A stretch of 64,000 nt of DNA from positions 52,508,116 through 52,572,115 of the forward strand of contig CM072919.1 of NCBI GenBank assembly GCA_037013685.1. Direction: 5' to 3'. Origin of the DNA: Acridotheres tristis. Taxonomy: Eukaryota; Chordata; Aves; Passeriformes; Sturnidae. A program made the translations under genes and the position numbers. This document shows, one piece after another, positions 60,380 to 64,000 of this stretch; positions within the stretch are counted from its first letter, which is position 1, and each line of letters opens with the position of its first letter. The notes beneath the pieces are model-generated. The model searched no databases and had not been told where the DNA came from. It was given only the letters and a program-made list of their open reading frames with translations.

Positions 60380-62445
60380 TATGGCATTATACGGTATAAT
60401 TCATTATAATTAATACAATTACCTATATGTATATTAAGCCACTTTTTTTGGTTCAAATTTAAGTCTGGACAAAAAAAAATCACTATAATAATAGCAAGAG
60501 TAGTCCTTAAATACGTAGGTTTTTATATGCTAATTTATTTCTTGTTATTTCTCTAAAAGCACTTTGCTCTTATAATTTATTTTGCTGAATAACAATAATC
60601 ACAATAACCCGTAAAATGATTTCAATGTTATTGTGCAAGCATGAGATTTGTATCATCTTATTTTAGGAGCTGTCATGTTAAAATAAGGTGCCTTCTGATT
60701 TCTTACATTATTCCAGATAATTTAACATGCTCCTTATTCCTGAATGGGACTCTAATAATTCAGTTTCTTGGAATTGTAAGTAGTTGGAAAATAGGCACCC
60801 AACTGGAAATAGTTCAAAATAGCTTAGGTTTTGTGCTCTCAGCAGTAAGCAGATTGATTTGGTTTTTGTCATGCTATGTTTGCCTTCGAATGCTCATCTT
60901 CAGCACTTTGAAACCTCAGCTTCAGTATCTCCAGATGGATAGTCCACATCACACTATGGAAATGTTTGGTAATGGCCTGATAGTTATGTCTTGATTGATT
61001 TCTGAAAGCAGTGAGGATCATCTTTAATTCTGTATTTTTATCATTTCATCCACCCATGCCTATCTATTGTTGCTTTTATTTGCATGCATGGAAGTTTTCC
61101 AGCATGGTTTGATTTGTGCACTTGGATCTGCAGGCTAAGCATGATGTATTTGTCTGTCATACTCTGTTGCCAGTGGAAGTGTCCTTTTATCATCAAGCAA
61201 TTGTTTCACCTCGCTGCATTGCAACAGAGTAATACTAATGCGGTTCTAAGAAATAATTGCTGAGGCATTCATCTTTAAAAGGAGATATTTTCGTCCAAAT
61301 GTCTTAGAGATAAGGTAGTCCTACTCTTAATTATGTCAAGGGCCCTTTGAAGTCTCTGACTTCAGCAAACTGGATTATGTTCTGCTATTACTATTATTCT
61401 GCTCTCCTTTTGTGTCTGAGCAAGACATTTAACTTTTCAAAGGTCTAGAAAGCCTTCAAAGACAGTGTAAAATTCTTCATTCAGGGAGACATGAGAAAGA
61501 TCTCAAATATTCATCTATGTTATAAGCCATGCCTAAGACGTTTGGTACCTTGCATTTGGCAAGCTAGGAACATTACAGAGAAATTGAATTATGGAGGAAT
61601 TTATTTTCACAGAATGGTGCTTTCTTGCCCATTTTTATTAATTTTTGATCCACGTTGTTTTGGAAAGAGAGAGAATCTGACAATGAATTATCTGTGGGTT
61701 CAGTTATAAGTATTTGAAAATGGCATCTAATGTTTTTGTACATGCTCCAGACTTGAAAAAGGAGGACAAGTAAGAGGAAATGATGTTGTGACTAATGAGT
61801 CAGTTGTCTTACTCTTGTATGAACTGTCAACCTTCTTACAAGACCTTGGCAAGCAGGCTGACGTTAACTGTGAAGTCATTACTGTGTCTGTAATCTGCAT
61901 ATATTTCAAATGAACTCATTTCACAATCTATATACCATCTGTAAGAAACATTCATCCATATTTTCCATGTACGGGAATGTTCCCAGATTTCCGAAATAGA
62001 TTTCTTTGTAGAAATACACAGTCCACACCTAAGAGAAAAAAACCACTTTGTCTCAGATTTTCCTTCCCACATTCCTCCACACAGTAAATAAACATCAGGC
62101 TCAGTCTAAGCTGGCTATTTTCTAGGTAAGTGCAAGTTATCCTTGCTGGCCTGAACCACATTTTTCCTTGAAAATCAGTTAGGGAAGAGTGATTCTGAAA
62201 GTGTGCCCAGAGGACATGATCAATATGCAGGTGTAGGCTGTGAGCAGGTGGGCAGTTATTGCACTTCATACTTCCATGGAATTCTAGATGATGTCCCTAA
62301 AAAAAGGCAAATTTTATGTGCATGCAACCAGCATAAGTAAGCACAACCTTAGAAAAACAGTGAAAAGGACTTTGTTGTTGTTTTTTTCCTGCTTACTCAC
62401 CAATTGCCTCTCATGGTTTAGTCAAAAGACTATAAAGACTATAAA
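60380..62445. other. Intergenic DNA, no feature recognised
   Basis: AT-rich sequence without recognisable genes, transposons or long simple repeats. Confidence 0.65.
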
Positions 62446-62449
62446 GACT

Positions 62450-62554
62450 GGATGTGGCACTCAGTGGTTTGGTTGATGAGGAGTTGTTAGGTCATAGGTA
62501 GGACTTGATCTCAAAAGGTCTATTCCAATCTAGTTAATTGTGTGATTCTGTGAA
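62450..62554 (+). mobile_element. CR1 LINE 3' terminus (sense)
   Basis: GATGTGGCACTCAGTGGTTTG, GATGAGGAGTTGTTAGGTCA, TAGGTAGGACTTGATCTCAA and the terminal TTGTGTGATTCTGTGA match the last ~100 bp of a CR1 subfamily. It is 5'-truncated and preceded by two ATAAAGACT repeats. Confidence 0.8.
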
Positions 62555-64000
62555 AAGACTCCGCATCTACATTTTTATATTAAAGTATCTATTTTTAAAG
62601 ATGGAAATAGACAAGAAGAAAGTATATTATCAGCTCCTGAGTATACTTTTACTAAATAGTTTTATTTGTTTGAAAAAATATCAAAGACATGCTATTCATT
62701 ACTTAGAGAAGTCAACAACACTCCAAACAAGAGTGAAAGAAGAATAATGAAAGGTAGGAAATTATTAATAGAGTTGTCTTTTATAAAGGTGTATTGTCTA
62801 TTCTTTTGGACATAGAATACACAACACTAACAGATTTTATAGCAACTGGATGACATTATTTGATGGAGATGGTAGGAAAGGAAAGGGAAGGGACCAATCA
62901 CTAAAGAAGCTTTTGAGAGTTTTCCTCATGCATCCTTTTAATATAAATGAACTGTAATATATGTTGTTTTCTGACTGTATGGAATGCTTGCAATGGAGAA
63001 AAGGAACTGTTTATTGAAAAGGCAGATATTTTAAAACAAAAACATAGAAAGGACACAATAACTTATTTCTGGGCACATGCAACCGAAGGAACCAAAATAT
63101 ATAAACTGTTAATCAACTATGAGTAAATTACAATTAACCTATTTTTTTTCTCCTGAATACAGTGATCTAATAAGGAATTATTGTGCTATGGAAACAATGT
63201 TGTATTTGTAAGCAGTGTTTAACACATGATTAGGATGCAGACAGAAATCCATGAATCCAAATCCTCCTGTAGGACACCGTTAAACAGCTGGTATCATAGA
63301 TTGGATACTTCACAAACAAGATGTAACGCAGCAAGCTTAGCCAGGGATGAATTCAGGCTCTGAGTATACAAGGCAAAGGAATTGGAAGACCACTATGTTT
63401 CAAAGTATATGGAAGGGTGGATTTAGGATAAAGGATCTTTTCTTGTTGCTACTTACGTGTTTAAGTGGGATAATGAAAGACATTTTTGTGGTTATCACTA
63501 ACAAGGAAAGTCACAGTTTCTATAGAATCAGTTAGTTTACACATCTGTATCTTCAAATGGTAGTAAATAGTGTACTTTCAAAAATGTCAATTACAGTTAT
63601 GCCATGTAACTTGACATGAGTTTTATTAGAGTAGCTTGATCAAATTTAAAAGGCCAATAGCTTCCAGGAGTAGTTTTCACTTGACTTTGATTCCTTGCTT
63701 TGCCACATATATACTGGCAAATATCTTTTAATTGCAATGACACATGGTATTTATTTGCACAGTAACAGAGCACTGATTTCACAGAGAAAAGCAGATCCAA
63801 AGAAGCACAGGGAATTATGTGATGCTATCCGCACTTTTAACCAAACAGCCAGATATGCATTGCAAGCACTGGCCTGTTTCAAACCAGCAGCCTCCTTTTG
63901 CTTTTTCTGAATTTGCAGTTTTGATTCAGAAAAAGCAGGAAGAGTATCATGGAAGCACTTGTGTGTATTAATAAAGGCTTTGATTTATTGGATGTATTTA
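62555..64000. other. Intergenic DNA, no feature recognised
   Basis: AT-rich sequence to the window edge. Short ORFs here match no family I know. Confidence 0.65.

Overview
The window is vertebrate nuclear DNA, almost certainly from a bird and probably a songbird. The evidence is one large, intron-rich neuronal/epithelial solute-carrier gene, several CR1 LINE fragments of the avian type, and ERVL-like and ERVK-like solo LTRs. No bacterial-type operons, CRISPR arrays, tRNAs or rRNAs were seen. The only protein-coding gene I can support is SLC1A1 (EAAT3/EAAC1, the sodium-dependent excitatory amino acid transporter). It lies complete on the minus strand and is read from right to left.

SLC1A1 has 12 coding exons between 47529 (ATG) and 1371 (TAA). 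Every intron is GT-AG, and the exon phases join without a break. The exon lengths in transcript order are 91, 141, 93, 115, 43, 108, 185, 108, 123, 195, 135 and 247 nt, which sum to 1584 nt, i.e. 527 amino acids plus stop. The SLC1 hallmarks are all present: the serine-rich HP1 tip, the NMDGT motif in TM7, the HP2 loop, the Asp/Arg substrate pair in TM8 and a C-terminal PDZ-type TSQF. The start lies in a strong CpG island (about 46830-47740). The 3' UTR runs from 1370 towards position 1, with a possible AATAAA at 688-683 (minus).

Layout: 1-1370, 3' UTR and downstream flank; 1371-20000, exons 12 to 3 with introns of 0.5-4.6 kb; 20-33.8 kb, intron 2, carrying two CR1 copies, a 1.7-kb ERVL-like LTR nested in one of them, and a long hairpin; 33767-33907, exon 2; 33.9-47.4 kb, intron 1, with an inverted fragment of the same LTR, a second hairpin and a small isolated CpG cluster; 47.44-47.53 kb, exon 1; 47.8-64 kb, upstream intergenic DNA. 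The intergenic part has no recognisable gene, a largely repeat-free first 6.5 kb, then CR1 copies with an ERVK-like LTR, a probable third LTR and simple repeats.

The points most worth a second look are four. A pair of nearly identical inverted LTR fragments brackets frame-neutral exon 2. Two long intronic hairpins have miRNA-precursor or MITE-like geometry. A 120-bp CpG cluster in intron 1 could be an alternative promoter. A purine-rich minisatellite has expanded inside the ERVL-like LTR. I found no clearly new multi-gene system. In chicken this gene is, to my knowledge, Z-linked, so Z linkage here is likely but cannot be read from the sequence.
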